Below are positions 37,263-47,600 of a DNA stretch of 64,000 bases, piece after piece. Numbering within the stretch: the stretch's first letter is position 1; every line of letters begins with the position of its first letter. The DNA comes from Lachnospiraceae bacterium (GTDB lineage: Bacteria; Bacillota; Clostridia; Lachnospirales; Lachnospiraceae), in the NCBI GenBank assembly GCA_017555455.1, contig JAFZGJ010000035.1, positions 1 through 64,000 of the forward strand, written 5' to 3'. The notes below the pieces were generated by a model. It had not been told where the DNA came from. It made no database searches and saw nothing but the letters and a program-made list of their open reading frames with translations. Both the position numbers and the translations under genes were made by a program.

Positions 37263-38128
37263 TGTTTTTATTTTCAAAAAAGAAGAAAGAAAAGCCCTCT
37301 GAAGACGGTGAACTTACCCAAAAACCTTCTTATCAGGTAGGTATACAACAATTTGAAATAAAGACATCTTCGGATGCATCCTTTAAACTGGGTAAAATTC
37401 ATGAAATCGGCAGGCGGAAAAACCAGCAGGATACGTTGGCTTATTCTGAAGTGGCAGATGAAACCTGTTTAAAAGAGAAAGGTGCATTGTTTATTGTAGC
37501 AGATGGTATGGGAGGACTTTCTGATGGAGCAGAAGTCAGTTCTATGCTTGCGGTTAAGATGTTGCAGTTTTTTGATGCTAATGATTTTACAGATAGTCCG
37601 TCAGAAAAACTGTATGAAATGGTGATGAATGCAAATGAAGAAATTAATCTTCATTTGGGAGAAAGTAGAATTGGAAAAAGTGGTTCTACTTTGGTAACTG
37701 CTTATATAAAAGATGACAAGGTATATTGGCTGTCTATTGGGGACAGTAATATCTATTTATATCAGAATCATTCTATTATAAGAGTAAATGAATTACATAA
37801 TTATGAAAAAGAATTAATGGAAATGGTTTCAGAAGGAGTGATTTCTATGGAGCAGGCAATGAGTCATCCGGATAGAGCAGCACTTACCAGTTTTATTGGT
37901 GCCGGAGAGATTAAGTATGTAGATAGAAATTTAGAACCATTGATTCTTGAAAAAGAAGACAGACTTTTACTTACATCAGACGGATTGGATACGGTATCCA
38001 AGGAAGAACTGGAACAGATGATGCATTATGATGCTGCAGAGGCTGCATTAAAATTGAAATATTTAATTAGTGAGAAAAACAGAAGAAATCAGGATAATTA
38101 TACAGCAATTATTATAGAGGCTGTGTAA
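37262..38128 (+). CDS. PP2C-family protein phosphatase
   Basis: 288 residues. After a basic N-terminal tail of about 50 residues the PP2C metal-site motifs follow in order: GRRKNQQDTLAY, VADGMGGLSDGAE, SGSTLVTAYI, LSIGDSNIYLY, LTSDGLDTVS and QDNYTAIII, with all metal-binding aspartates kept. It should remove phosphate from Ser/Thr and reverse the kinase at 34.0 kb. Start overlaps the preceding FHA gene. This is the first of three PP2C genes in the locus. Confidence 0.93.
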   Translation: MFLFSKKKKEKPSEDGELTQKPSYQVGIQQFEIKTSSDASFKLGKIHEIGRRKNQQDTLAYSEVADETCLKEKGALFIVADGMGGLSDGAEVSSMLAVKMLQFFDANDFTDSPSEKLYEMVMNANEEINLHLGESRIGKSGSTLVTAYIKDDKVYWLSIGDSNIYLYQNHSIIRVNELHNYEKELMEMVSEGVISMEQAMSHPDRAALTSFIGAGEIKYVDRNLEPLILEKEDRLLLTSDGLDTVSKEELEQMMHYDAAEAALKLKYLISEKNRRNQDNYTAIIIEAV

Positions 38129-38158
38129 GAATTCCGGTTGGAAAGGTAAGGTGATTCC

Positions 38159-39250
38159 ATGAATTCAGAAATGATGGAAATTATGGAAATGATAGAGATG
38201 CTGGGTACTGAAAACATATTAGATATGTTAGTGAACTCAAGTGAATTTCAGCAAATATTCAGTATGGTAAAAGGAGTAATTACTCCGTTTTTGATACCCA
38301 TATTATTAATGGGTGTTGCAAATTGTTTTTTTGGTTATAAGATTTTCCGTGTGTTATTAGCAATTAGCACAGGTCTTGTAGGTGGAGTTGTTGGAATTGT
38401 TTTAGGTCTGGCATGTACGGATATGAACGTTGCAGGCGCCATATTTGGCTTTATTCTTGGGTTTGCTTTGTTCGGAGTATTGGCATGGTTCCTGTATCAG
38501 GTATTTATATTTGTACAAGCATTTTCAACAGGATTTGCATTTGGATTTGTAGTAGGCAGTTTATTAGCTAAATTACAAGATTTCACATTGGCAATTATTT
38601 TAGGAGTTGTTTTAGGGATTGCATTGGGAGTTCTTGTTATTGTCTTTGAGAGACCTGTTATCATGGCAATTACTTCCTTTAAGGGAGCTAGTTCCATTGC
38701 ACTTGTATTAGCGTTTTTAATTATTACGAATCCGACTAATTTTGCATTGTGGAATGGATTATTAACAGTAGTATTTACTATCGGCGGTTTCTTGTTCCAG
38801 TATTTCTTTAAATTTGGAAATGCCCAGGCTGTACCGATGAAGGCGGCCAAAGTGAAAACTCCCAAAATGAATCAGCCTGTAATGAATCAGTCTGGAATGC
38901 AGCAGCCTGTAATGAACCAGCCTGTAATGCGGCCGACAGGTGCTCCTGTATTATTAGGTATTGATGGTTTGTATAAAGGGTTTGAATTTGATCTTAACAG
39001 AACATTGTTATTTGGTCGTGATGAAGAAAGATGTAATGTTCTTTATCCGGAAAATGCAAATGGAATCAGTAAGATTCAGTTTGAAGTTGGTATAAATGGT
39101 GACAATGGTCAGGTATATGTGATTGATCAATATTCTACTTATGGAACGAATGTTAACGGACATAGACTGGAAACAAATAAGGCTGCATTCTTAAATAATG
39201 GAGATATTGTAATGTTTGGTGAAGGCAATGTCTTTAAAGTAACTTATTAA
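38159..39250 (+). CDS. Polytopic membrane protein with C-terminal FHA domain
   Basis: 363 residues. Residues about 35-220 contain six or so transmembrane helices, Gly-rich, resembling DUF4203-like membrane domains. A Met/Gln/Pro repeat linker (MNQPVMNQSGMQQPVMNQ) at about 235-262 connects to a cytoplasmic FHA domain (about 268-363) with LLFGRDEERCNV and YSTYGTNVNG. The usual Ser-x-x-His is ISKIQ, i.e. histidine replaced by glutamine, so phosphothreonine binding may be altered. It could anchor phosphoproteins at the membrane near the secretion machine. Confidence 0.85.
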   Translation: MNSEMMEIMEMIEMLGTENILDMLVNSSEFQQIFSMVKGVITPFLIPILLMGVANCFFGYKIFRVLLAISTGLVGGVVGIVLGLACTDMNVAGAIFGFILGFALFGVLAWFLYQVFIFVQAFSTGFAFGFVVGSLLAKLQDFTLAIILGVVLGIALGVLVIVFERPVIMAITSFKGASSIALVLAFLIITNPTNFALWNGLLTVVFTIGGFLFQYFFKFGNAQAVPMKAAKVKTPKMNQPVMNQSGMQQPVMNQPVMRPTGAPVLLGIDGLYKGFEFDLNRTLLFGRDEERCNVLYPENANGISKIQFEVGINGDNGQVYVIDQYSTYGTNVNGHRLETNKAAFLNNGDIVMFGEGNVFKVTY

Positions 39251-39274
39251 TAATTTTACAGAAAGTGAATTTAT

Positions 39275-39991
39275 ATGTATAAAATTATTAAATATACCAA
39301 TGTAGGTGGCAGAAATGAGAATGAAGATTCTTGTGAAATTTTCCATGAAGAAGGCAGATTGTGTGCTGTTGTAGCAGATGGATTAGGCGGACATGGTGGA
39401 GGAGCAGAGGCTTCTAAGACTGCAATTGATTATATCGGAAAAGCATTTTTTGAACAAAAGAAGGATTTTGTTTCAAAAATAGATGAAAATATGGAAGAAC
39501 TTAATTCTATTATATGCAATAAGCAGACAGAACAAGTAAAAATGCGTACTACAATCGCTTTGCTTATGATTGATAATAAAGAAATAACTACTGCCCACAT
39601 TGGTGATACCAGAATCTATCATTTTGTAGATAATAAAATTAAAGATATAACTTTTGACCATAGTGTTTCTCAATTAGCTGTTTTGTCCGGAGAGATTAAA
39701 CAGGAAGATATCAGACATCATATTGACAGAAACAAATTACTAAGATCTCTTGGAAAATCAGAAGGCATCAGAACAGAAATTAATTCCTGGGGAAATGTGA
39801 AAGAGGGGAAACATGCCTTTCTTTTGTGTACGGATGGTTTTTGGGAAAATATAACAGAAACAGAAATGAGTGACTGTTTGAAAGATGCTGTTGATTTAAA
39901 AGAATGGATGACTAAAATGATTAGAATAATCAAAACAAGAATGCAAGAAAATGCAGATAATAATACTGCGATTGTAATTTGGTGTGATTAG
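39275..39991 (+). CDS. PP2C-family protein phosphatase
   Basis: 238 residues, essentially the bare catalytic domain. Motifs: NVGGRNENEDSCEIF, VVADGLGGHGGGAE, RTTIALLMI, AHIGDTRIYHF, SVSQLAVLSGEI, LLRSLG, LLCTDGFWEN and ADNNTAIVIW. All metal-binding aspartates are present. Second PP2C of the cluster, between a membrane FHA protein and the vWA-FHA protein. Probably cytoplasmic. Confidence 0.93.
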   Translation: MYKIIKYTNVGGRNENEDSCEIFHEEGRLCAVVADGLGGHGGGAEASKTAIDYIGKAFFEQKKDFVSKIDENMEELNSIICNKQTEQVKMRTTIALLMIDNKEITTAHIGDTRIYHFVDNKIKDITFDHSVSQLAVLSGEIKQEDIRHHIDRNKLLRSLGKSEGIRTEINSWGNVKEGKHAFLLCTDGFWENITETEMSDCLKDAVDLKEWMTKMIRIIKTRMQENADNNTAIVIWCD

Positions 39992-40023
39992 TAGCCAGAG
40001 TCATCGGGGAACGGAGGAGAAAA

Positions 40024-41610
40024 TTGAAAAAAATAAAAAAATTTTTCAAAAATTTATTATTAAGTGCATTTATGGTAAGTTGTGTAATTTCAAATGTTAA
40101 TACTGTATATGCTTCAGACAGCGAAAAGATTCAGATGCAGGATTATACGATTGCACAAGGTGAAATTAAAATTTTTATTAATAACATAACTAGAGAAATC
40201 AATAAAGATAATCTTTTGGTTAAAATGAATAATCAACAATTAAATATCAAAGATATTCAGGCAGTTGATTTAGAGGTAATTCCTACTACATATTATTGTT
40301 TGGTGGATATATCCGGTTCCTTGGATAAAGACAGAATGGCTGAAATCAGAAAAATTCTGGACGAGCTTGTTCTGCAGATGAAAGATGCTGATAATATGTG
40401 TGTCACAAAATTTGCAGACCATTTTGAAACAACAGGATTTACCAATGATAAGGCAGCTTTATCTGATTTTATTGGTAAAATAGAAGTGACAAAAGAAGAT
40501 ACTAATTTATATGTTCATGTAAAAGATTCCTTAGAACTTTTAATGAATGAACAGGTAGTAAATACGAATAAATGTCTGATTATTTTATCTGATGGTGCAG
40601 ACGAGCAGGAAACAGGAATTACTATGGATGAAGCTCTTAATATGGTAAAAGAGTCTGATATCCCGGTTTATACTGTGGCAATGTTGAAACAGAAACAAAC
40701 AGAAAAGCAGTTGGAAAGTGCAAAAATATTGGGAAGCTTTGCCAGAAATTCAGCCGGAGGAATTCATTATGCTCCGATGATTGAAGGTATTCCTTATGAA
40801 AATATTTGTGGTTTAATCAAAGAAAACATGGGAAGTACCTTTATTGCAACCTGTGAGTTGAAAGATGTTGAATTAGCAGGTAATAATGCAGAGGTTCAGG
40901 TTTCTTATAAAGACAGTACTGGCCAGCAGTACTTTAATGATAAGAATATTCCTTCTGAGAAGTTAAAAGGATTTGTGGAATATACTCCTGTTGTGGAAGA
41001 AGTAGTTGTGGAAGAACCGGTTGTTGAAGTTGTAACAGAAGTTCATGAAGAAATTATTGAATTGGAAGATGATTCTAATTTGATTTTAGGAATGCAGCCT
41101 TGGTTATTCTATACAATTTTGGGAGTATTGATACTTATTATTATTGTATCCTTCATTTTAATTCTTGTTAATAATAAGAAGAGTAAATCTGTGGTAAAAG
41201 AAGAACCTAAAGAGGTAGAATTAAATATACCACCGGTAAATAATTTCAATAATGATAATATGTTTAATACAGCAGGTTTTGCGGCTGAAGTACCTAAAAA
41301 GGAAGTTAAGCAGGGACTGAAAGTAAATTTAGTAGCTATGAAGGGAAGCGAACATGATTTAACTGTGTATGTACAGGATAGCTGCAGAATAGGAAGAGAT
41401 AAGACAAAATGTGATTATGTCATTGAAAATGATAAATCCCTGTCATCACTACATTGTACTTTAAGCTACAAAGGAAAGAGCTTATATGTAAAAGACGAAA
41501 AATCTACCAATGGAAGTTTTGTAAATGGAGTGCCCATTGATGGTGAATATAAGTTAGAACAAGATGATATTTTATACATTGGAAGTTATGAGTATAGAGT
41601 TAACTGGTAA
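40024..41610 (+). CDS. Transmembrane protein: extracellular vWA domain, cytoplasmic FHA domain
   Basis: 528 residues, TTG start after GGAGGA. N-terminal signal sequence (about 1-31, KKFFKNLLLSAFMVSCVIS). A von Willebrand A domain (about 85-300) has the MIDAS motif DISGS near residue 95 and ILSDGADEQ. An acidic Val/Glu-rich linker precedes a single TM helix (about 359-383), then a basic stretch and a canonical FHA domain (about 445-528: CRIGRDKTKCDY, SLSSLHCTL, STNGSFVNG). The vWA part should face outside and the FHA part inside, so it could couple an extracellular contact to phosphothreonine reading. Confidence 0.9.
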   Translation: MKKIKKFFKNLLLSAFMVSCVISNVNTVYASDSEKIQMQDYTIAQGEIKIFINNITREINKDNLLVKMNNQQLNIKDIQAVDLEVIPTTYYCLVDISGSLDKDRMAEIRKILDELVLQMKDADNMCVTKFADHFETTGFTNDKAALSDFIGKIEVTKEDTNLYVHVKDSLELLMNEQVVNTNKCLIILSDGADEQETGITMDEALNMVKESDIPVYTVAMLKQKQTEKQLESAKILGSFARNSAGGIHYAPMIEGIPYENICGLIKENMGSTFIATCELKDVELAGNNAEVQVSYKDSTGQQYFNDKNIPSEKLKGFVEYTPVVEEVVVEEPVVEVVTEVHEEIIELEDDSNLILGMQPWLFYTILGVLILIIIVSFILILVNNKKSKSVVKEEPKEVELNIPPVNNFNNDNMFNTAGFAAEVPKKEVKQGLKVNLVAMKGSEHDLTVYVQDSCRIGRDKTKCDYVIENDKSLSSLHCTLSYKGKSLYVKDEKSTNGSFVNGVPIDGEYKLEQDDILYIGSYEYRVNW

Positions 41611-41649
41611 AAAGGGACATACTGTTTTTGAATGACTTACAGTGATTTG

Positions 41650-41684
41650 ACGAGGGTGGTACGATATATCATCCTCGTTGATTT
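41650..41684 (+). terminator. Weak terminator or attenuator after the vWA-FHA gene
   Basis: ACGAGGGTG (41650-41658) pairs with CATCCTCGT (41670-41678); the following sequence TGATTTT is only moderately T-rich. Confidence 0.55.
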
Positions 41685-41711
41685 TAGAAATAAAAAAATT
41701 AGGAAGAATGC

Positions 41712-42875
41712 ATGATGGTAGAAAAAAAGAGAAGAAAGAGAAGAAAGAGAAGAAAAAGAGAGAAAAAGGATATATTATTAAAAATTGTTTTCCTTGTATC
41801 TTTGGTGGCTGCGATTTTTTTGGTTGTTTTTGGTTTGATAGGAAAAGTTCTTTTTGAAAAAGAACCATCGGATATGGAAGAGATTCAAGAGGAAGTTGTT
41901 TCCGAAAATGAAATACCACAAGAAGAACCGGGGGAAGAGCTGCAGGAAGAGCCACAAGAGGAACCCATTATATATGAGGAACCGGAATATTCATTCAGAA
42001 CCGAAGAGTTTGTAATAGAATTGCCGGGGATTACAAAGGAATATACCATTGCATGGGTAAGTGATGTTCAAATGGTAGCAGACAGAGAGCCGGCAGAGGA
42101 TGTGAAAGAAGAATTCAAAGATGCGGTAAACGCCAGATATGAAATGTTTAAAACCACAGACGCAGAACCGGTGTATAGTGTGGATTTGTGGCCGGAAATT
42201 ATAAAATATCTTAATTATAATTCCTTTGATGGAATTGTTTTTGGTGGCGATTTAATGGATTATTGCAGTCGGAAAAATATGGATACTTTTAAGGCTGAAT
42301 TTGAAAAATTAAATCCCAGAGTACCAATGATGTATGTCCGTGCAGATCATGATTATCACTATGGTTATGGTGGTGAAGTTTTGACAGAACCCATAGCATG
42401 GCAGATGCATGCAGAAGAAATAGCAGATGGGGATGCAAATGACAGCAGATATTTAGAGTATGATGATTTTGTAATTATTGGTATTAATCGTTCTACTAAA
42501 AATATGCCTGCGGGTTATTATGATTGGATCAAAGGAAAATATGATAAGGCAGTGGAGCAGGGAAAGGCAGTAATTATAGCCACCCATGTTCCCTATGAAT
42601 CAAAGGTAGACAGTACATTGGAAGAACTATCCATGCGGGTGAAAAATAAAATATATTATTGGGGCGGTGGTGCCTATGTGGCTTATGAAGACACCAAAGC
42701 TTACTTTGATAATTTGATTTATAATGACCAGACCGCTGTAAAGAGTGTATTAGCAGGACATATGCATCACACTTGGGAAGGTCAGCTTACAGAAACAGTA
42801 AATCAACATATTTTTACACCGGCATTTGAAGGTTGTATTGGAATCGTTCGTATTAAACCAAGCGAAACAGAATAA
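41712..42875 (+). CDS. Membrane-anchored metallophosphoesterase
   Basis: 387 residues. A very basic N terminus (KKRRKRRKRRKREKK) is followed by one TM helix (about 21-48), an acidic Glu/Pro-rich spacer, and a calcineurin-like phosphoesterase domain with WVSDVQ (usual DxH is here DxQ), GGDLMDY, VRADHDYH (usual GNHE), THVPYES and GHMHH. The catalytic domain should lie outside the membrane. Substitution of the first-motif histidine may change metal use. Its place in the locus is unexplained: it might act on envelope polymers or phospholipid-like substrates. Confidence 0.82.
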   Translation: MMVEKKRRKRRKRRKREKKDILLKIVFLVSLVAAIFLVVFGLIGKVLFEKEPSDMEEIQEEVVSENEIPQEEPGEELQEEPQEEPIIYEEPEYSFRTEEFVIELPGITKEYTIAWVSDVQMVADREPAEDVKEEFKDAVNARYEMFKTTDAEPVYSVDLWPEIIKYLNYNSFDGIVFGGDLMDYCSRKNMDTFKAEFEKLNPRVPMMYVRADHDYHYGYGGEVLTEPIAWQMHAEEIADGDANDSRYLEYDDFVIIGINRSTKNMPAGYYDWIKGKYDKAVEQGKAVIIATHVPYESKVDSTLEELSMRVKNKIYYWGGGAYVAYEDTKAYFDNLIYNDQTAVKSVLAGHMHHTWEGQLTETVNQHIFTPAFEGCIGIVRIKPSETE

Positions 42876-42884
42876 GGAAATAGT

Positions 42885-43988
42885 ATGAAAAAAAATCGAT
42901 ATAAATTGTTATTAAGTATGATTATGGCGCTTGTTTTAACACAGCAAATACAAGTAAATGCTACAGAAAGTGTTTGTAATAATGAATTAAGTATTATTAA
43001 TAATGAGCTGAATGTCAGTAATAATGATGTAAGCGTTAGCAGTAATAATATTTTGATTGAAACAGAATCCAGTATTGTTGTTGATATGGATATGCAACAG
43101 GCAAAAAGAATGCCGGTAGAAAAAGTGGTTTATGATAATCCGTTAAATCCTCATAAGACTACAAAATCACCGGCACAGATAACAAAACAGGGAAATTTTT
43201 ACTTTATTGCAGATACGTTTCATGATCAGGTGATTTACAGCGACAATCTGTATACGCCAATCCAAAAGTGGAGAGTGATTACTTCAAAGGTATCAGGACC
43301 ACATTCGGTTGCCAGTGATGGTAAATATTATCTGATTGCGGATACTGAAAATCATAGGGTATTGATTTTTGAGTGGGATTGTGGTGGTTTTAGACTGACA
43401 CAGACATTTGAAGAAATGGGTGTAAGACCGCATTATATTGAATACGATAGTGAAAGTGATAGCTTTTATGTATGGAGTTCCCAGACCTGTGAAATGTATA
43501 TTTTAGTGAAAGACAATACAGGAACCTTATGTATCAAAGAAATACGGAAAATAAAAGAATTAGAAGGTCATTATATACGTTCTTTTACTATTTTTGGTGA
43601 TTATATTCTTTTCCCATCGGGAACCAATAAACAGGTATTAATTACGGATAAAAATTCTTTGCAGATTCTTGGCAGATTTTTAGTGCCGGGTGAAATAGCG
43701 GGAATGGCATATATAAAACCTATTGGAAATTATTTTTACATGACCATATCTTCGGATGAAAATTATGATCAAAATAAAGCAACTATCATAAGAACCAATA
43801 ACTTAGAGGGATTGATTAACGGAGAGTATGAAGATATTTCTTCTTTGTTCCCGGGAATTAAAATTCCATATTACATTGATTATATGCAGGGGGCTTACTA
43901 CATGACAAATCATGGAGCAAGCAATACTGTATTCAGGTTTTATGTACATAATGATAAAATAGAAATAGTTAATTCAATAGAGTATTAG
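42885..43988 (+). CDS. Secreted beta-propeller-like (NHL-type) protein
   Basis: 367 residues with a cleavable-type signal peptide (about 1-27, LLLSMIMALVLTQQIQVNA). An Asn/Ser-rich spacer with repeated NNELN/NNDVS runs to about residue 65. The remainder has repeated strand-turn units, including GPHSVASDGKYYLIADTENHRVLIF, which is NHL/propeller-like (given here in one family-style motif: SDGKYY-IADTENHRV). Probably extracellular, nine bases after the metallophosphoesterase gene, with which it may act. No catalytic residues recognised. Confidence 0.75.
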   Translation: MKKNRYKLLLSMIMALVLTQQIQVNATESVCNNELSIINNELNVSNNDVSVSSNNILIETESSIVVDMDMQQAKRMPVEKVVYDNPLNPHKTTKSPAQITKQGNFYFIADTFHDQVIYSDNLYTPIQKWRVITSKVSGPHSVASDGKYYLIADTENHRVLIFEWDCGGFRLTQTFEEMGVRPHYIEYDSESDSFYVWSSQTCEMYILVKDNTGTLCIKEIRKIKELEGHYIRSFTIFGDYILFPSGTNKQVLITDKNSLQILGRFLVPGEIAGMAYIKPIGNYFYMTISSDENYDQNKATIIRTNNLEGLINGEYEDISSLFPGIKIPYYIDYMQGAYYMTNHGASNTVFRFYVHNDKIEIVNSIEY

Positions 43989-44005
43989 TGTATGCTTATT
44001 TAGGA

Positions 44006-44034
44006 TTGTTGAATGGAAATTCAGATGTTATAAT
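44006..44034 (+). promoter_or_regulatory. Probable promoter for the essC segment
   Basis: TTGTTG (44006-44011), 17-base spacer, consensus TATAAT (44029-44034). It lies 37 bases before the next gene and could drive the EssC-WXG100 genes separately from the kinase segment. Confidence 0.6.
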
Positions 44035-44070
44035 TACTACAATTAAGATATAAAAAAGAGGGTGTTTAAG

Positions 44071-44676
44071 GTGATAGAGACAATAGGGATTGGGATTGCA
44101 TTAATAGGCTTAATTGTATTATGTGTTGTTGCTAAAAAACAAAAGAATAAGAAAGAAAAAGCATTACTGGCAAGTAACAAAATGAGGGAAGAGGCACTGG
44201 ATAAATTGCTTTTTAATCAGGAAGCAGCTGTTAAGAAAGAAGAGGATACAACTTTTGCTGCAGTGCCTATTAATGTTAATTATGATGTGAATGCTCTAGA
44301 TAAATCCATAGCAAAAACTGTCGGAAAAAAGAAAAATAAAAGTAAAAAGATGATGATACAGATTGTGGAAAACAGTGAACTATCTGTAAGAAAATATATG
44401 TTTGATCCGAAAAAAAGTATATTTATAGGAAGCAAGAACGGAAAAAATCATATTGTAAACAGCAGTGTAACAGTAGATGAACGACAGTGTGAAATCAAAG
44501 GAGTCCAGGAAAAGGTATATGTGCGTAATATGGGGGAACCCGGCAAAATTATTTTAACCAGAGGGAAACAAATTGCACATATAGAACATAATTACATTGA
44601 GTTAAAAAATGGAGATATTATATCCATTGCCAATACAACATATCAAATTGATATTATAGCAACAAATGAAATGTAA
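44071..44676 (+). CDS. Membrane-anchored protein with degenerate FHA-like domain
   Basis: 201 residues from GTG 44071, nine bases after GAGG; an earlier GTG at 44062 is less well placed. One N-terminal TM helix (about 2-22, IGIGIALIGLIVLCVVA), a charged cytoplasmic linker, then an FHA-like beta domain (about 115-200). The binding residues are altered: FIGSKNGKNH instead of GR, and VDERQCEI where Ser-x-x-His is expected. It may be a structural rather than phosphate-reading domain. Immediately upstream of essC (20 bases), so a partner of the secretion ATPase is plausible. Confidence 0.75.
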   Translation: MIETIGIGIALIGLIVLCVVAKKQKNKKEKALLASNKMREEALDKLLFNQEAAVKKEEDTTFAAVPINVNYDVNALDKSIAKTVGKKKNKSKKMMIQIVENSELSVRKYMFDPKKSIFIGSKNGKNHIVNSSVTVDERQCEIKGVQEKVYVRNMGEPGKIILTRGKQIAHIEHNYIELKNGDIISIANTTYQIDIIATNEM

Positions 44677-44696
44677 AGGAATTGGGGGGACACAAC

Positions 44697-47600
44697 ATGA
44701 GTTATATTTTATCCATTTATAGCCGGCATGCTTTCAAGGAGTGTTTACTGCCTGCTATTAATAATGCAGATTATGGAATTAATATTGAAAAGGAACTTTT
44801 TGGATTAACACAGGAATATGAGATTCCTATGGAAATTATAGATGAAAAGTGGCGTTTTGCTGAGAATCAGCAAGGGCAGTTTTATTATACTGCACTAAAG
44901 CAGGTATATAAAGGTGAAAGTATCAAGCATGGAGATGTTTTCTCTCTGACTATAGGTTTAGAGGAACAGATTTCCATTATTGTGAAAGAAACAAGCAAAT
45001 CTTTTTCCGTTTATGAAAAATATGATATTTCTAATATGAATGAAATATCTATTGGTAATAGCGAAGATAATCATTTCTGGTATGAAAATTTAGGATTAGT
45101 ATCTAAAAATCATTGCAGAATTGTACGAAGAGATAACAATTTTGTGTTGGAAGATATGAGTACTAATGGCGTTTTCATTAATTCTAAAAGAGTTGTAGGT
45201 TCAAGACAATTGCAATTTGGCGATTGTATTGATATCTTTGGGTTAAGAATTGTCTTTTTAAATCAGTTTATAGCAGTAAATACTTCTGTTGAAAATTTAG
45301 ATATTGAAAAGAAAGTTCTAAAAAAATATAAACCTCAAATCCAAGGGGAGTTAAGTGGTAAAATCAGTGTAATAGACAAAAAGCAGATTTTCCATCGTTC
45401 GCCAAGAAACATTCCTAAGATTGAAAACGAAAAAATAGAAATAGAAGGACCACCGGCGCCTAAGGAAATGAATATGCAGTCTACTCTTATGACCATAGGA
45501 CCATCCCTTACCATGGCATTACCTATGATGGCGGGGTGTTTGTTATCTGCATATAGTTCACAAGCCAGCGGCGGCGGCTCCAGTGCATTTATGTTTACCG
45601 GTTTAATAACTACAGTAGGTTCTGCATTGATTGGATCGACCTGGTCTATTATTAATATGCGTAAAGCAAAAAAAGCAAATAGGGAAGAAGAATTAAAACG
45701 TTTTGAAGCATATGGTGAATATTTGATTAAATGTACCGGAGAGGTAAAAAGTAAATATGAAAATAACCTGGAAAGCATGAGAAGTTTATATCCGGAAGCA
45801 CAGGTATGCAGTCAATACGGAATTCAATCACCGGAACTTTGGAATCGTAACGTAAGACATGAAGATTTCTTATATCATAGACTTGGACTTGGGGATATTC
45901 CTTTTCAGGTACAAATAGATGTTCCTAAAATGAAGTTTACTTTGGTGAACGATTCATTGGCAGAAAAGCCTAGAATGATTAAAGAAAGCTATAAAATGCT
46001 TCATAATGTTCCGGTTTGTGTGGACTTAATGAAGAATAGTTTAATCGGTTTGGTAGGCGGCAAAGAGATTATAGGATGTTATTCCGTAATGTATAATTTG
46101 GTGGCACAGATTGCAGCCGGTAACTGTTATACAGATGTTAAACTTGCATTTTTATATGATGAAGACAGAAAGAAAGAATGTTGGGAATTTGCAAAATGGC
46201 TTCCTCATGTATGGACAGAAGATAAGAAAACACGTTTAGTAGCAGGCAATAAAAATGAAGCCAGTGAAGTATTATACGAGATTACAAAAGTTTTACGAAT
46301 GCGTACAGAGGAAATGGGTAGCAGTGCATTTCGTGGTAAAGAAACTCCGAAACCATATTACGTTTTGTTTTTGGAAAGTCCAAATTTGTTAGAAGGCGAA
46401 TTAATTTCAAAATATATTTTGAATTCTGATGAAAATGTGGGAATTACCACAATTATGATGACAGAAAGTGCTCATGAACTACCAAATGAATGCGAATATA
46501 TTATTGAAAATACGGTGAATTATCAGGGAATGTATAGAATTACAGATGGGTTGGATGAAAGAATACCTGTTGCATATGATATGATAACACCGGAACAGTT
46601 GGAAGTATTTGCCAGAAGATTGGCATCTATTGAAGTAAATGAAGTAGAAACAGGTGGAGAAATTCCAAGTGTACTTACTTTCTTTGACATGTATGGAATA
46701 CATCATTTGGAAGAATTGGATGTTATTGAACGTTGGAAAAAGAATAGAACCTATGAAAGTATTAAAGCCATGGTAGGACAGAAAGCCGGTGGTGTGGATT
46801 GTTACCTTGATGTACATGAAAAATACCATGGACCTCATGGACTTGTTGCAGGAACTACAGGTTCCGGTAAGAGTGAAACCTTACAGACATATATGTTATC
46901 CCTGGCTATTAATTATAGTCCTGATGATATCGGATTTTTCATCATTGACTATAAGGGTGGTGGAATGGCTCACCTGTTTGATGGCTTACCACATATGATA
47001 GGTCAGATTTCCAATCTTTCCGGAAATCAGGTGCGTAGAGCCATGGTTTCCATTAAAAGTGAAAACTTACGTAGACAAAGAATTTTTAACGAACATGGTG
47101 TAAATAATATTAATCTTTATACCAGATTATATAAAAATAATGAGGCATCCATGCCAATTCCGCATATGTTTATTATTATCGACGAGTTTGCGGAATTGAA
47201 GCGTGAAGAACCGGATTTCATGCGTGAGTTAATCAGTGTTGCTCAGGTTGGTCGAAGCTTAGGAGTTCATTTGATTTTGGCAACTCAAAAACCAAGTGGT
47301 ACTGTAGATGATAACATTTGGAGTAACTCTAAGTTCAGACTTTGTTTGCGAGTACAGGATAAACAGGATAGTATGGACATGCTTCATAAGCCGGATGCAG
47401 CATACATAACACAGGCCGGACGTAGTTATCTTCAGGTAGGTAATGATGAATTGTATGAATTATTCCAGTCAGCATGGAGTGGAGCGACTTACGATGAGGG
47501 TTCAGGTAGTGTTCAAACGGATATTGCAAAAATGCTTTCTGAAAACGGAAAAGCTGCATTGGTAGGAAGTTATGCGAAAATTAAGCAAAAAGAAATTGCG

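Noticed and set aside
41572..41955. A 127-codon minus-strand frame opposite the metallophosphoesterase start
   Set aside because: Composition (poly-Phe/Ser) mirrors the Arg/Lys-rich plus-strand N terminus; no ribosome site.
34022..43988. Interpretation of the kinase-FHA segment as an unrelated operon next to the T7SS
   Set aside because: A separate promoter at 44006 leaves this possible, but the FHA-PP2C pair at 53761-55019 on the other side of EssC and the FHA-like gene directly before essC argue that the two parts belong together.
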